This document shows, one piece after another, positions 1 to 11,099 of a stretch of 64,000 nt of DNA (position 1 is the stretch's first letter; each line of letters opens with the position of its first letter). The stretch covers positions 2,356,001 to 2,420,000 of the forward strand of contig NZ_CP151657.1 of the NCBI RefSeq assembly GCF_038405225.1. Direction: 5' to 3'. The notes under the pieces are model-generated. The model was not told the origin of the DNA and searched no databases. It saw only the letters and a program-made list of their open reading frames with translations. The translations under genes were made by a program, and so were the position numbers. The DNA is from Arthrobacter citreus. GTDB taxonomy: Bacteria; Actinomycetota; Actinomycetes; Actinomycetales; Micrococcaceae.

Positions 1-118
1 TGCCAAGCTATCCGCGCATTCGGCCCAGCACGACGACGGCGCACTCGCCTTTGCGGTGACCGTCGGTTCGGCCGACGCTGAGGGGGCCGGTTCCGCCGAG
101 CCGCTGCCGGCGTTTTAG
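1..118 (+). CDS. C-terminal fragment of an unidentified protein
   Basis: An open frame enters the window at its first bases and ends at TAG 116-118, giving the last 38 residues of a protein whose body lies outside. The tail is rich in Ala, Gly and Ser and ends in EPLPAF. No domain can be named from so short a piece. GC-rich third positions fit a real gene end, but chance cannot be excluded. It converges on the FemAB-type gene, and a GTCCTG/CAGGAC inverted repeat in the 61-bp gap could be a weak terminator. Confidence 0.35.
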   Translation, partial: AKLSAHSAQHDDGALAFAVTVGSADAEGAGSAEPLPAF

Positions 119-179
119 CGCCCCACTGTCCCTGCAGCGAGTGCTGTCCTGACGGCCCTGCAGGACCCGGCGGACTTCC

Positions 180-1208
180 TTATCGGCGGATCTTCGCCTT
201 CGCGGCAGCAGCCACTCCGCGCAGCTTCCGCAGCCCGTTCTTGGCCAGCGGCAGCGCCGTGGTGAACACCGGGTACAGCGGGGACAGCGGCTTGTCCCAG
301 GTGCCGGCGAGCTGGTCCTCATGCTTCGCCCAGCCCATCTTGAACTTGGACACGCCGTCGTTCAGCAGGCCGTTGAAGTCGTAGCGGATGATGCCGCGTT
401 CCTTCATGGCCTGAATCGCATGCCACTTCAGCGCGTAGTTGGCGCGCAGGTGCTCGCCCTCCTCGGTCATCCCGCCGTACAGCTCAAAGGCGGTGTAGCC
501 GCTGGTGGACAGCCAGAGGAAGGCAACGACGTCGTCTCCGCTGAAGGCCGCGTACACCGGCGAGTCATCGCCCAGGTTGTCGAAGATGTCCAGGTAGTAC
601 CCGTCTTCGTGGATGCCGAAGCCGGCGCGCTCCGCGGTCTGCTTGTACACCGCCAGGCACTTGGGAATCTCGTCCCGGCTCACCCGGCGGTACTCCAGCG
701 CCTCGCGGCCGGACTTGCGGATGTACTGGCGGTGCTTTTTGGACATCTCGGCCAGCAGCTCGTCTTCGGTCCGGGACAGGTCCAGGATCAGCGTGCGGCC
801 GATCAGGATGGTGTTGGCGGAGGGGCGGAACCCGGCACCCGGCAGGCCCGCGGCGATCACGCCGCCGGCATCCCAGTCCGGTTCAATGCTCAGGGCCACG
901 GGCGCGTGGGTCTTCTTGACGTAGTCGCTCACGGCGCCCAGAACCTCGAGTTCACGGCCGGGCACGGACTGCGGGCCGCGGGGGATGTAGGCGAGCGCCT
1001 TGAACGGGAACGGCAGCCGGCGCAGCAGCACCTGGGCGGCGCCCACCACCTTGCCGCCGTCGTCCTCCACCAGCAGGCGGTCAACGCTCCAGTTGTGCTC
1101 GGCCTTGGTTTTGCCCCAGCCCCACAACTGCTGCGGGTGTCCGTTGAAACCGTTGACGGCTTCGTTCCAGCGGGCGGAATCGGAACAGGGTGTAACGCGC
1201 AGTGTCAT
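180..1208 (-). CDS. FemAB-family peptidyltransferase (peptidoglycan cross-bridge type)
   Basis: The 342-residue product matches the FemAB/FemX type of aminoacyl-tRNA-dependent transferases that add residues to the lipid II peptide. These have two GNAT-like folds and act at the inner membrane face. Supporting segments are the N-terminal GHPQQLWGWG, a central basic KKHRQYIRKS, and FELYGGMTEEG with YDFNGL in the second GNAT fold. The ATG at 1208 is chosen over an upstream in-frame start because a GGAAAG ribosome site lies just before it and a TAGGCT -10 box ends 7 nt upstream. The coiled-coil arm of staphylococcal Fem proteins is absent, as in many actinobacterial members. Substrate amino acid cannot be predicted. 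It is divergent from the TspO-like gene. Confidence 0.85.
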   Translation of the reverse strand: MTLRVTPCSDSARWNEAVNGFNGHPQQLWGWGKTKAEHNWSVDRLLVEDDGGKVVGAAQVLLRRLPFPFKALAYIPRGPQSVPGRELEVLGAVSDYVKKTHAPVALSIEPDWDAGGVIAAGLPGAGFRPSANTILIGRTLILDLSRTEDELLAEMSKKHRQYIRKSGREALEYRRVSRDEIPKCLAVYKQTAERAGFGIHEDGYYLDIFDNLGDDSPVYAAFSGDDVVAFLWLSTSGYTAFELYGGMTEEGEHLRANYALKWHAIQAMKERGIIRYDFNGLLNDGVSKFKMGWAKHEDQLAGTWDKPLSPLYPVFTTALPLAKNGLRKLRGVAAAAKAKIRR

Positions 1209-1215
1209 GCTTTCC

Positions 1216-1221
1216 AGCCTA
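1216..1221 (-). promoter_or_regulatory. -10 box TAGGCT of the FemAB-type gene
   Basis: TAGGCT on the minus strand lies 7 nt upstream of the ATG at 1208. This places the transcript start at or next to the start codon. The same hexamer at the same distance recurs at several other genes in the window. No clear -35 box is visible. Confidence 0.5.
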
Positions 1222-1268
1222 CCGGGGGTTGCCGGGCCGCCGGCCCGCCTGTGGTCCCGGCCACTTGT

Positions 1269-1274
1269 TAGGCT
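1269..1274 (+). promoter_or_regulatory. -10 box TAGGCT of the TspO-like gene (leaderless)
   Basis: TAGGCT is followed by 6 nt and then the ATG at 1281. There is no room for a Shine-Dalgarno site, so the mRNA is probably leaderless. Confidence 0.55.
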
Positions 1275-1280
1275 CAAACC

Positions 1281-2114
1281 ATGACTACTTCAACCTCTGG
1301 TACCCGTTCCACGGTCCCCGGCTCCCGGGGATCCGACCTGTCCAGGCAGCTGACAGTCACCCTTTGCTTCATTGTCTGCATTGTCGGCTCCATGATCGGC
1401 GTCGGCGTCTTCGGCGGCACCCCCATCGCCCAGGCCGCGGGCGGAGCCCTGAACGCGGACGCCACCTATCTGGCGCCGGCCAGCGGTGCCTTCTCCATCT
1501 GGTCCGTCATCTACACCGGACTCGGCGCCTACACCATCTTCCAGTGGCTGCCCTCCCAGCGCACGTCCGAGCGCCAGCGTTCCCTGGGCTGGCTGGTGGC
1601 CGCGTCCCTGGTCCTGAATGCCGCTTGGATCCTGAGTGTCCAGGCGGGCTGGGTGGGGATCAGCGTCCTTGTCATCGTCCTCCTGCTCGCCGTACTGGTG
1701 GCATGTTTTGTGCGCTACGCCCGGACCCCGGCGGCCAACTGGATCGAGGCCATCGCCGTCGACGGAACCCTGGGCCTGTATCTGGGCTGGGTTTCGGTGG
1801 CCACCTGCGCCAATACCGCTGCCGCGCTGACCGACGCCGGCTTCGACGGTTTCGGACTCGCCCCGGAGGTGTGGTCGGTCGCCATCCTGGCCGTTGTTGC
1901 CGCACTGGGTGTCGGACTGGCCGCCTACGGCCGCGGACGGCTGGCCCCTGCGGCGGCGCTGGCGTGGGGCCTGTCCTGGATTGCCGTGTCGCGTCTCAAC
2001 GGCGAACTGCTGTCCAACGGCACCGCAATCGCCGCAGTGGCAGCCGCTGCCGTCGTCGCCCTGGCCGCCGTGGTGTACCGGGTGACCGGGCGCAACCGGC
2101 TGCGGGCCGGGTAG
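1281..2114 (+). CDS. TspO/MBR-like tryptophan-rich integral membrane protein
   Basis: The 277-residue protein is almost wholly hydrophobic, with about seven to eight predicted membrane segments beginning near residue 24. The stretch APASGAFSIWSVIYTGLGAY resembles the conserved core of actinobacterial TspO-related (tryptophan-rich sensory) proteins, and conserved tryptophans recur later (NAAWILSV, ANWIEA, LSWIAVSRLNG). Classical TspO is about 160 residues with five helices; the longer actinobacterial group is less well understood and its ligand is unknown, although tetrapyrroles are bound by classical members. A leaderless start at 1281 is favoured. The AlkC-type gene begins 3 nt after the stop, so the two are probably cotranscribed. 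Confidence 0.65.
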   Translation: MTTSTSGTRSTVPGSRGSDLSRQLTVTLCFIVCIVGSMIGVGVFGGTPIAQAAGGALNADATYLAPASGAFSIWSVIYTGLGAYTIFQWLPSQRTSERQRSLGWLVAASLVLNAAWILSVQAGWVGISVLVIVLLLAVLVACFVRYARTPAANWIEAIAVDGTLGLYLGWVSVATCANTAAALTDAGFDGFGLAPEVWSVAILAVVAALGVGLAAYGRGRLAPAAALAWGLSWIAVSRLNGELLSNGTAIAAVAAAAVVALAAVVYRVTGRNRLRAG

Positions 2115-2116
2115 CA

Positions 2117-3268
2117 GTGCCCTCCGCAGACGAACTCCTCGGTGCCGCGTCCGCGCAGGCACTGGCCCGCGCGATCAGCACGGCGGTTCCGGGTTCCCCG
2201 CGTCCCGCGCTGCAGGCTGCCGGCAATCGTCTTGATGGCCTGTCCCTGCGGGAACGGGCCGATTTCCTGCGCGATGCGCTGTTGGCCGATCTGCCGGGCA
2301 GCTACGCGGATCTCGCACGCGCTCTGCGCGCCGCTGCGGGCTCTGAGGAGTTCACCGGATGGCTGATCTGGCCGGTGACCTCCGCCGTCGCCGTCAAAGC
2401 CGTGGAAGCGGACCAGGCGGGAGCAGAGCCAACGGCGTTCGACGACGCCCTGGCCCTGCTGGCCGAACTCACCCCGCGGCTCACCTCCGAATTCGCGGTC
2501 CGGGTGCTCCTGCGCCACGACCTGGACCGGGCCCTCTCCATCATTTCAGCATGGACGGACTCCTCCGATGAGCACGTGCGCCGGCTGGCGTCGGAAGGCA
2601 CCCGCCCGTACCTGCCATGGTCAGTCCGGGTGCCGGGAATCCTGGCCCGTCCCGGCGCAACCGTTTCCCTGCTGGACACCCTGTACCGGGATGAGAGCGA
2701 CTATGTGCGGCGCTCCGTGGCCAACCACCTCAATGACCTCAGCCGCGACCACCCGGAGCTCGTGGTCAACACGGCCCGCCGGTGGCTGGCAGACCCCGCT
2801 CCGCACACGCCCGCACTGATCCGCCACGCCCTGCGCACCCTGATCAAGCGCGGCAACCCGGACGCGCTGAGCCTGCTCGGTTTCGCGCCGGCCGCCGTGG
2901 AAATATCCGGACCCCGTCTGGACAGCACCGCGGTCCCCTTCGACGGCAGCGTCCGCTTCACGGCCTCGATCCGAAACACCGGAGACGAACCGGCGCGGCT
3001 GGCCGTGGACTACATCGTCCATCACTCCAAGGCCAACGGGTCCCAGACCGCAAAGACGTTCAAGCTCACCACGGCAACCCTTGACCCCGGTCAGTCCATC
3101 ACGCTGACGCGCGGGCATTCCTTCCGCCCCATCACCACCCGCCGGTACTACCCCGGCCCGCACGCCATCACCCTCCAGGTCAACGGGGTGCCGTCCGAGC
3201 GGGCCGACTTTGAGCTCCTGCCGGCATCGGTGCCGGCAGCAGCGACGGAGCCGGTTCCGGCGTCCTAG
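2117..3268 (+). CDS. alkC: AlkC-type DNA alkylation repair glycosylase
   Basis: The 383-residue protein has an N-terminal helical-repeat region (about 1-265, HEAT-like, with WP, DESDYVRRSVANHLND and HALRTLIKRG segments typical of the AlkC/AlkD superfamily). A C-terminal Ig-like beta domain follows (about 270-370, including RFTASIRNTGDEPARL and RRYYPGPH). The helical repeats plus Ig-like domain is the architecture of AlkC enzymes, which remove 3-methyladenine and 3-methylcytosine without base flipping. The GTG start at 2117 lies just after the TspO-like stop; an open frame continues upstream but only as a shadow of that gene. A strong terminator follows the stop. Confidence 0.75.
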   Translation: MPSADELLGAASAQALARAISTAVPGSPRPALQAAGNRLDGLSLRERADFLRDALLADLPGSYADLARALRAAAGSEEFTGWLIWPVTSAVAVKAVEADQAGAEPTAFDDALALLAELTPRLTSEFAVRVLLRHDLDRALSIISAWTDSSDEHVRRLASEGTRPYLPWSVRVPGILARPGATVSLLDTLYRDESDYVRRSVANHLNDLSRDHPELVVNTARRWLADPAPHTPALIRHALRTLIKRGNPDALSLLGFAPAAVEISGPRLDSTAVPFDGSVRFTASIRNTGDEPARLAVDYIVHHSKANGSQTAKTFKLTTATLDPGQSITLTRGHSFRPITTRRYYPGPHAITLQVNGVPSERADFELLPASVPAAATEPVPAS

Positions 3269-3270
3269 CA

Positions 3271-3310
3271 AAAGAGCCCCGGAACCGATCAAACGGTTCC
3301 GGGGCTCTTT
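3271..3310. terminator. Bidirectional intrinsic terminator between alkC and glpX
   Basis: A perfect 17-bp stem (3271-3287 with 3294-3310) around a 6-nt loop carries an A-run on one side and a T-run on the other. It can stop transcripts of alkC from the left and glpX from the right. Confidence 0.9.
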
Positions 3311-3381
3311 GCTGATTGCTGTGCTGCCTGACCAGGCGGTGCCTGTTGATCAGGTGCAGCCGCTTGACCAGGCGCAGCAGG

Positions 3382-4410
3382 CTACTTCAGGCGGGCGTAG
3401 GACTCCCACTTGTGCGACTGGTGCTCGCCGTCGACCACGCGGATGGTCCCGGACTTCGAGCGCATCACGATGGACTGCGTCAGCACGCGGTCCTTCTTGT
3501 AGCGCACACCGCGGACCAGGTCGCCGTCGGTGATGCCGGTGGCGGCAAAGTAGCAGTTGTCGCTGGTCACCAGATCATTAGTGGTCATGACGCGGTCCAG
3601 GTCGTGGCCGGCGTCAATCGCCTTCTGCTTTTCCTCATCGGAGGTGGGCCACAGCCGACCCTGGATGACTCCGCCGAGGGTCTTGATGGCGCAGGCGGTG
3701 ATGATGCCTTCGGGAGTGCCGCCGATGCCCATCAGGGCGTCAACGTCGGTTCCTTCGCGGGCCGCCGCGATGCCGCCGGCAACGTCGCCGTCCATCAGCA
3801 TCCGGGTGCGGGCACCGGCGTCGCGGATTTCCTGCACCAGCGGCTTGTGCCGGTCCCGGTCCAGGATCATGACGTTGAGCTGGTTGATTTTCTTGCCCTT
3901 GGCCTTGGCGATCAGGTGCAGGTTCTGCTTGACCGGCAGGCGCAGGTCCACCATGTCGGCGGCATCGGGTCCGGTAATCAGCTTTTCCATGTAGAACACG
4001 GCGGACGGATCGAACATGGTGCCGCGTTCGGCAACTGCCAGGACGGCCAGTGCATTGTTGATGCCCAGGGCGGTCAGGCGGGTGCCGTCGATCGGGTCCA
4101 CTGCGACGTCGCAGAGTGCTCCGGTGCCGTCACCGACGTGCTCGCCGTTGTAGAGCATGGGGGCTTCGTCTTTTTCGCCTTCGCCAATGACCACGACGCC
4201 GTTGAAGTGGACGGTGGAAATCAGGGAACGCATGGCGTCAACGGCAGCGCCGTCGGCCGCGTTCTTATCGCCAAACCCAACCCAGTGGCCGCCGGCAATG
4301 GCTGCCGCCTCGGTCACCCGGACCAGTTCAAGCGCCAAGTTCCGGTCCGGCTCGTCGTCGCCTACTGCCAGGGCGGGGGAAAGTGTGGAGTACTGAGCGC
4401 CTTTGGTCAC
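3382..4410 (-). CDS. glpX: Class II fructose-1,6-bisphosphatase GlpX
   Basis: The 342-residue enzyme hydrolyses fructose 1,6-bisphosphate to fructose 6-phosphate, the committed step of gluconeogenesis, in the cytosol. Metal- and substrate-binding motifs of the lithium-sensitive phosphatase superfamily are visible: GEGEKDEAP (76-84), DPIDGT (105-110) and the glycine-rich GIGGTPEG. The length is normal for the family. A GTG start at 4410 (MTKGAQYSTL) is preferred because GAGGT lies at good spacing upstream; an ATG at 4422 is a near alternative, and longer in-frame starts look like leader sequence. It is divergent from the DUF4245 gene and is probably the only FBPase needed for growth on non-sugar carbon. 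Confidence 0.95.
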   Translation of the reverse strand: MTKGAQYSTLSPALAVGDDEPDRNLALELVRVTEAAAIAGGHWVGFGDKNAADGAAVDAMRSLISTVHFNGVVVIGEGEKDEAPMLYNGEHVGDGTGALCDVAVDPIDGTRLTALGINNALAVLAVAERGTMFDPSAVFYMEKLITGPDAADMVDLRLPVKQNLHLIAKAKGKKINQLNVMILDRDRHKPLVQEIRDAGARTRMLMDGDVAGGIAAAREGTDVDALMGIGGTPEGIITACAIKTLGGVIQGRLWPTSDEEKQKAIDAGHDLDRVMTTNDLVTSDNCYFAATGITDGDLVRGVRYKKDRVLTQSIVMRSKSGTIRVVDGEHQSHKWESYARLK

Positions 4411-4585
4411 GTCTAACCTCATCTTCGAATGTTTCTTTAAACCGTTGCTCGTCACATAACAATCGGCGGGTCCTTGTTCGATCATAGTCTCCGTGGCCTG
4501 CGCCACCACCAATGAAAACCTATTCCGCTTTCGGGCGGGGCGGCCCAACTAGGACTTGAACGGCCGGATAGGGGATCATTGGAGG

Positions 4586-5179
4586 GTGAGTGAGCACCAG
4601 CAGGACCAAGAGACGCCCGTGACCCCCGTACTGACCGGTAAGCAGGCCAAGCGCGCCAACGCAACCGTGATCGGAATGCTGATCGCCACCGGCATCACGC
4701 TGCTGCTGGTCCTGGTTCCGGTGCTCCTGAACCCCGCCCCCAAGGCTTCCACCCGGAACGTCAACGTGCAGCAGATTGCCGTACAGGCAGCCGGCGACGC
4801 CGGTTACGCCCCGCTCGCGCCCAAGCTGCCGGAGGGCTGGAGCTCCAACTACGCCCGCTGGGAAGCCAACAACAGCAGCGGCGTCCCCCTCTGGGAAGTG
4901 GGATACATCACTCCCAACACTGAATTTATTCGTCTTTCAGAAACCAACGCCGGCAATCCGACCTGGATCGCCCAGGTGTCCGGAGATTCCATGGTTGCCG
5001 GTGAGCGCACCGCCGGCGGCAAGACCTGGGAGCTGCGCGACTCCGCAGACGGTGACGCCAGCATGGTCCTGGAGCATGACGGCCTCACCGTGGTGCTGAC
5101 CGGAGAAGCGGACCTGGCCGAGTTCGATGTGCTGGCCGAGGCCGTGGTCCGGGACCTCACCGCGGCGCCGGCCAAGTAA
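4586..5179 (+). CDS. DUF4245 membrane-anchored protein
   Basis: The 197-residue product has one N-terminal membrane helix (about residues 30-50, IGMLIATGITLLLVLVPVLL) and an outside domain containing LPEGWSSNYARWE, PLWEVGYITP and FIRLSETN, which match the actinobacterial DUF4245 family. The function is unknown; the family often lies next to glpX, as here. The start is uncertain: GTG 4586 is taken as the N-terminus, while a TTG at 4556 would lengthen the protein and GTG 4619 would shorten it, leaving the helix intact in all cases. The carbonic anhydrase gene follows after a 55-bp gap. Confidence 0.75.
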   Translation: MSEHQQDQETPVTPVLTGKQAKRANATVIGMLIATGITLLLVLVPVLLNPAPKASTRNVNVQQIAVQAAGDAGYAPLAPKLPEGWSSNYARWEANNSSGVPLWEVGYITPNTEFIRLSETNAGNPTWIAQVSGDSMVAGERTAGGKTWELRDSADGDASMVLEHDGLTVVLTGEADLAEFDVLAEAVVRDLTAAPAK

Positions 5180-5221
5180 CGAAGACCGGCAACAAAATTC
5201 CGGGCCGGGTGATCCGGGGTC

Positions 5222-5227
5222 TAGGCT
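5222..5227 (+). promoter_or_regulatory. -10 box TAGGCT of the carbonic anhydrase gene (leaderless)
   Basis: TAGGCT ends 7 nt before the GTG at 5235, and no ribosome site is visible. This fits a leaderless transcript. Confidence 0.55.
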
Positions 5228-5234
5228 AAGAAAC

Positions 5235-5891
5235 GTGAATGAACCAGCCGCTTCAGTAATCACCCCGGCCCAGGCCTGGCAGACGCTTAGCGAAGGCAAC
5301 GCCCGCTTTGTCGCCGGCAAGTCCTCGCATCCAAATCAGGACGCCAACAGGCGCAGCTCCCTGATCCACGAACAGAACCCGTTCGCCGTGATCTTCGGGT
5401 GCTCCGACTCCCGCCTGGCCGCCGAGATCATCTTCGATCTCGGCCTCGGCGACGCCTTTGTCATCCGGACCGCCGGCCAGGTGATCGACGACGCCGTCCT
5501 CGGATCCCTGGAGTACAGCGTCGCCACCCTCGGCGTTCCGCTGATCGTGGTCCTGGGCCATGACAGCTGCGGCGCAGTGACCGCAGCCAAGCGCACGGTG
5601 GATACCGGGGAGATGCCCGGCGGTCACATCCGCAACCTGGTGGAGCGCATTACCCCTTCCGTCCTGGCGGCCCAACGCAACGGGTTCACCGAGGTCAACG
5701 ACATGGTGGTGGAACACACCAAGCAGACCGCCGAGCAGCTGGTGGAAAGCTCCCAGATCATTGCGGCCGCCGTCGAGGAGGGCCGCACCGCCGTTATCGG
5801 CGTTTCCTACCGGCTGGCCGAAGGCGCAGCTGACCTGGTCTCCGGCTACGGCGCCCTGGTCCACCCCGCCGTTCAGCGCACCCGCAGCTAG
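5235..5891 (+). CDS. Beta-class carbonic anhydrase
   Basis: The 218-residue enzyme interconverts CO2 and bicarbonate. The zinc ligands of the beta class are present: C56 and D58 in CSDSR (56-60), and H109 and C112 in HDSCGA. D58-R60 is the dyad that switches the active site. Beta-CAs are cytosolic and feed bicarbonate to carboxylases. The GTG at 5235 is chosen because a TAGGCT -10 box lies 7 nt upstream; the frame is open further up only as a shadow of the previous gene. Length is normal for actinobacterial members. Confidence 0.92.
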   Translation: MNEPAASVITPAQAWQTLSEGNARFVAGKSSHPNQDANRRSSLIHEQNPFAVIFGCSDSRLAAEIIFDLGLGDAFVIRTAGQVIDDAVLGSLEYSVATLGVPLIVVLGHDSCGAVTAAKRTVDTGEMPGGHIRNLVERITPSVLAAQRNGFTEVNDMVVEHTKQTAEQLVESSQIIAAAVEEGRTAVIGVSYRLAEGAADLVSGYGALVHPAVQRTRS

Positions 5892-5978
5892 CGGTTTCCC
5901 CGGCAGCGGCGCAGCCGGCTCCGGTCCCCGGCCCGGCACCCTGTGACGGCGCGGTTTCTGCCCCGGCGCTGCGGACAC

Positions 5979-5984
5979 TAGGCT
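5979..5984 (+). promoter_or_regulatory. -10 box TAGGCT of fumC (leaderless)
   Basis: TAGGCT followed by 7 nt and the ATG at 5992 repeats the promoter layout seen at the carbonic anhydrase gene. Confidence 0.55.
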
Positions 5985-5991
5985 TGGGACC

Positions 5992-7413
5992 ATGACTTCT
6001 GACACTCCTGAATACCGCATCGAACATGACACCATGGGCGAGGTCCGCGTCCCGGTGAACGCCCTGTACCGCGCACAGACCCAGCGCGCCGTCGAGAACT
6101 TCCCGATCTCCGGCAAGCCGCTGGACAGCGCGCACATCGCGGCACTGGCCCGGATCAAGAAGGCGGCTGCCACTGCCAACGCCGAGTTGGGAGTGCTCGA
6201 CGCCGAGCGCGCCCGGGCCATCGAGAAGGCCGCCGACATGGTGGCCGGCGGATCCCTGGATGACCAGTTCCCGATCGATGTCTTCCAGACCGGTTCGGGC
6301 ACGTCCTCGAACATGAACACCAACGAGGTCCTGGCCGAACTGGCCACCCGTGCGCTCAAGGACGCCGGCAGTGACACCACCGTTCACCCGAACGACCACG
6401 TCAACGCCTCGCAGTCCTCCAACGACGTCTTCCCGACGTCGGTGCACGTGGCGGCAACATCGGCCCTGATCAACAACCTGATCCCCGCCCTGGACCATCT
6501 GGCACTGTCGCTGGAGCGCAAGGCCGTGGAGTTCAAGGACGTCGTCAAGTCCGGCCGCACCCACCTGATGGACGCCACTCCGGTGACCATGGGCCAGGAA
6601 TTCGGCGGCTACGCCGCGCAGGTCCGCTACGGCATCGAGCGCGTGCAGGCCTCCCTGCCGCGCGTGGCCGAAGTCCCCCTCGGTGGCACCGCCGTCGGCA
6701 CCGGCATCAACACCCCGGCCGGCTTCCCGCAGCGCGTCATTGAGCTGCTGGCCGCAGACACCGGACTGCCGCTGACCGAAGCCCGCGACCACTTCGAGGC
6801 ACAGGCCAACCGCGACGCCCTCGTCGAGGTCTCCGGCATGCTGCGCACCATTGCCGTGTCCTTCTCCAAGATCGCCAACGACCTGCGCTGGATGGGCTCG
6901 GGCCCCAACACGGGTCTGGGCGAAATCGCCATCCCCGACCTGCAGCCGGGCTCCTCGATCATGCCGGGCAAGGTCAACCCGGTCATCTCCGAAGCCGTGA
7001 TGCAGGTTGCCGCGCAGGTGGTGGGCAACGACGCCGCCATCGCCTGGGCCGGCACCTTCGGCTACTTCGAGCTCAATGTCGGTATCCCCGTCATTGCGTC
7101 GAACCTGCTCGAATCCATCCGCCTGCTGGCCAACTCCTCCGTCATCATGGCGGACAAGATGATCGACGGCATCGAAGCCAACGTGGAGCGCTCCCGCTAC
7201 TTGGCCGAGGCGTCCCCGTCGATCGTGACTCCGCTGAACAAGTTCATCGGTTACGAGAACGCCGCGAAGATCGCGAAGTTCGCGGTCAAGGAAGGCAAGA
7301 CCATCCGCCAGGCCGTCGAGGAGCTCGGCTACGTCGAGCGCGGCGAACTGACCGCCGAGCAGCTGGACAAGGCGCTTGACGTCCTGTCCATGACGAAGCC
7401 GCCGCAGGCCTAG
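5992..7413 (+). CDS. fumC: Class II fumarate hydratase
   Basis: The 473-residue enzyme reversibly hydrates fumarate to L-malate in the TCA cycle as a homotetramer without an iron-sulfur cluster. The superfamily signature [11 protein letters not shown] is at about 320-330, the [10 protein letters not shown] substrate loop near 104-113, and the GRTHLMDA segment carries the catalytic-region His191. Full length with no lesion. It supplies the step after succinate dehydrogenase, whose operon lies at 53.7-57.1 kb. A terminator follows. Confidence 0.97.
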   Translation: MTSDTPEYRIEHDTMGEVRVPVNALYRAQTQRAVENFPISGKPLDSAHIAALARIKKAAATANAELGVLDAERARAIEKAADMVAGGSLDDQFPIDVFQTGSGTSSNMNTNEVLAELATRALKDAGSDTTVHPNDHVNASQSSNDVFPTSVHVAATSALINNLIPALDHLALSLERKAVEFKDVVKSGRTHLMDATPVTMGQEFGGYAAQVRYGIERVQASLPRVAEVPLGGTAVGTGINTPAGFPQRVIELLAADTGLPLTEARDHFEAQANRDALVEVSGMLRTIAVSFSKIANDLRWMGSGPNTGLGEIAIPDLQPGSSIMPGKVNPVISEAVMQVAAQVVGNDAAIAWAGTFGYFELNVGIPVIASNLLESIRLLANSSVIMADKMIDGIEANVERSRYLAEASPSIVTPLNKFIGYENAAKIAKFAVKEGKTIRQAVEELGYVERGELTAEQLDKALDVLSMTKPPQA

Positions 7414-7426
7414 TCCAGCACCCTTC

Positions 7427-7458
7427 GGGGCGTCCGGCCATTGGCCGGGCGCCCTTTT
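7427..7458 (+). terminator. Intrinsic terminator after fumC
   Basis: A GC-rich hairpin (GGGCG..CCGGCC with GGCCGGGCGCCC) is followed by TTTT at 7455-7458. Confidence 0.8.
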
Positions 7459-7460
7459 GC

Positions 7461-7501
7461 GTGAATATTTGCACTCATACGCTAAAGGTGTAAATATTCA
7501 C
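7461..7501 (+). promoter_or_regulatory. Probable TetR operator overlapping a leaderless promoter
   Basis: Two 14-nt arms, GTGAATATTTGCAC (7461-7474) and GTGTAAATATTCAC (7488-7501), form an inverted repeat with one mismatch and a 13-nt spacer. They cover a candidate -35 (TTGCAC, 7469-7474) and -10 (TAAATA, 7491-7496) about 8 nt before the TetR GTG at 7505. A repressor dimer bound here would block its own promoter. Confidence 0.7.
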
Positions 7502-7504
7502 TGC

Positions 7505-9969
<2,465 letters not shown>

Positions 9970-9987
9970 GCGTCTGTCCTAACAAAG

Positions 9988-10029
9988 GCATCAGGCCCCG
10001 TCTTCCTTCCGGAGGACGGGGCCTGGTGC
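9988..10029. terminator. Terminator hairpin between the MFS and NUDIX genes
   Basis: A stem of about 19 bp (9988-10006 with 10011-10029) contains CAGGCCCCGTC and its complement, closed by a TTCC loop. It lies between convergent genes. It lacks a long T-run on either side. Confidence 0.7.
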
Positions 10030-10031
10030 GT

Positions 10032-10502
10032 TCAGCGTTCGAAGTGAGGGACGCCGTCGGCTTCCAGCGCGAGCTTCAGCAGCAGCGTGTGCCGTTCGCT
10101 GAGCGGCGGAAGCCGGTCCAGGGAAAACCAGCCGACGTCGGTGGACTCGTCGTCGTTGACACGCGCCTGGCCGCCCAGGTACCGGCAGCGGAAGCCCACA
10201 TTGAGGAAGCTGCACTGATCCCCGTTGGGAAACGTGATGGGACCGTGCGAACCGACATGGATCAGGTGCTCGATTTCGGCCGTGATGCCCGTCTCCTCCT
10301 CGATCTCCCGCAGGGTTCCGGCCGCAGGCTCCTCCCCCGGGTCCAGCATCCCCGTGATCAGGGTCCACCGGCCGTTGTCGGTGCGGCGCACCAGCAGCAC
10401 CTGGTCATCCTCATTAAGGACAACACCGGTGATGCCCGGGAGCCACAGCAGTTCGTGGCCGATCTTTTCGCGCAGGGACAGGACAAAATCGGGGGTGGGC
10501 AT
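10032..10502 (-). CDS. NUDIX hydrolase
   Basis: The 156-residue protein carries a complete Nudix box at 51-73 (GMLDPGEEPAAGTLREIEEETGI pattern, with the REIEEE metal-binding glutamates), so it should hydrolyse a nucleoside diphosphate linked to another group. The N-terminal KIGHELLWLPGITGVV and the length resemble actinobacterial MutT-like housecleaning members, but the substrate is not predictable. It starts 4 nt after the prepilin peptidase stop and is probably cotranscribed with it. Confidence 0.88.
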   Translation of the reverse strand: MPTPDFVLSLREKIGHELLWLPGITGVVLNEDDQVLLVRRTDNGRWTLITGMLDPGEEPAAGTLREIEEETGITAEIEHLIHVGSHGPITFPNGDQCSFLNVGFRCRYLGGQARVNDDESTDVGWFSLDRLPPLSERHTLLLKLALEADGVPHFER

Positions 10503-10506
10503 GCTT

Positions 10507-11037
10507 CTACTGTAGGCCAGGTAGTGCCATCGCCAGGGCGGCGCCGCCGAGCATGAAGGGGCCGAAGGCGATGGCCGTTTTGCCGGTGCCGCGCCGCGAC
10601 AGAATCAGCCACAGTCCCCATGATCCGCCCAGCAGGAACGCGGCAAACGTCCCGGCAAGAACATAGGGCCAGCCGGTAAAACCGAGATACAGTCCCAGCA
10701 CGCCGGCCAGTTTGACGTCGCCAAATCCCAGGCCGGAAGGGTTGCCAAAGCGCAGCAGGAAGTAGGCACTCCACAGCACCACGCAGGACAGCGCCATGGC
10801 CGTGATCCGTGCGGGATCACCCGCGGCAAGGGCTGATGCGCCCAAAAGCACCGCTGAAACCGGATAGGCCGGCAGCACGATCCGGTTCGGCAGCCGGTGC
10901 GTCGCCGCGTCCACCACCGTGAGCCGCACTGCCAGCACCAGGAAGTACGCAGCGGCCGCGGACAGCACCCAGAAGGCCGGCCCGCCCAGCAGCCGGTACT
11001 CCCCCAGGATCCCCACCATGGGAACACCGTACGCCAT
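10507..11037 (-). CDS. Prepilin peptidase, A24 family
   Basis: The 176-residue polytopic membrane protein has the two catalytic aspartates of type IV prepilin/TadV-like peptidases: D43 in VVDAATHRLPN and D107 in GLGFGDVKLAG. It lacks the N-methylating zinc domain of the long PilD form. Enzymes of this kind cut the leader from pilin-like proteins at the cytoplasmic membrane face. No pilin or Tad gene is within the window, so the substrate must be encoded elsewhere. Confidence 0.88.
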   Translation of the reverse strand: MAYGVPMVGILGEYRLLGGPAFWVLSAAAAYFLVLAVRLTVVDAATHRLPNRIVLPAYPVSAVLLGASALAAGDPARITAMALSCVVLWSAYFLLRFGNPSGLGFGDVKLAGVLGLYLGFTGWPYVLAGTFAAFLLGGSWGLWLILSRRGTGKTAIAFGPFMLGGAALAMALPGLQ

Positions 11038-11099
11038 AGCCGCCGCGGGCTCCCGCCTTCAACACCGCCTGTGGAGAACCCGCGCCGCCTGTGGGCTGC

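Noticed and set aside
4440-4460. A TGTGA half-site (minus strand) upstream of glpX
   Set aside because: No matching TCACA arm follows at six bases.
5942-5960. A TGTGA half-site before fumC
   Set aside because: The second half (TCACA) is not present at the required spacing, so it does not count as a CRP/GlxR site.
5253-6380. A long minus-strand frame opposite carbonic anhydrase and fumC
   Set aside because: It spans the boundary of two confident genes on the other strand and has low-complexity translation.
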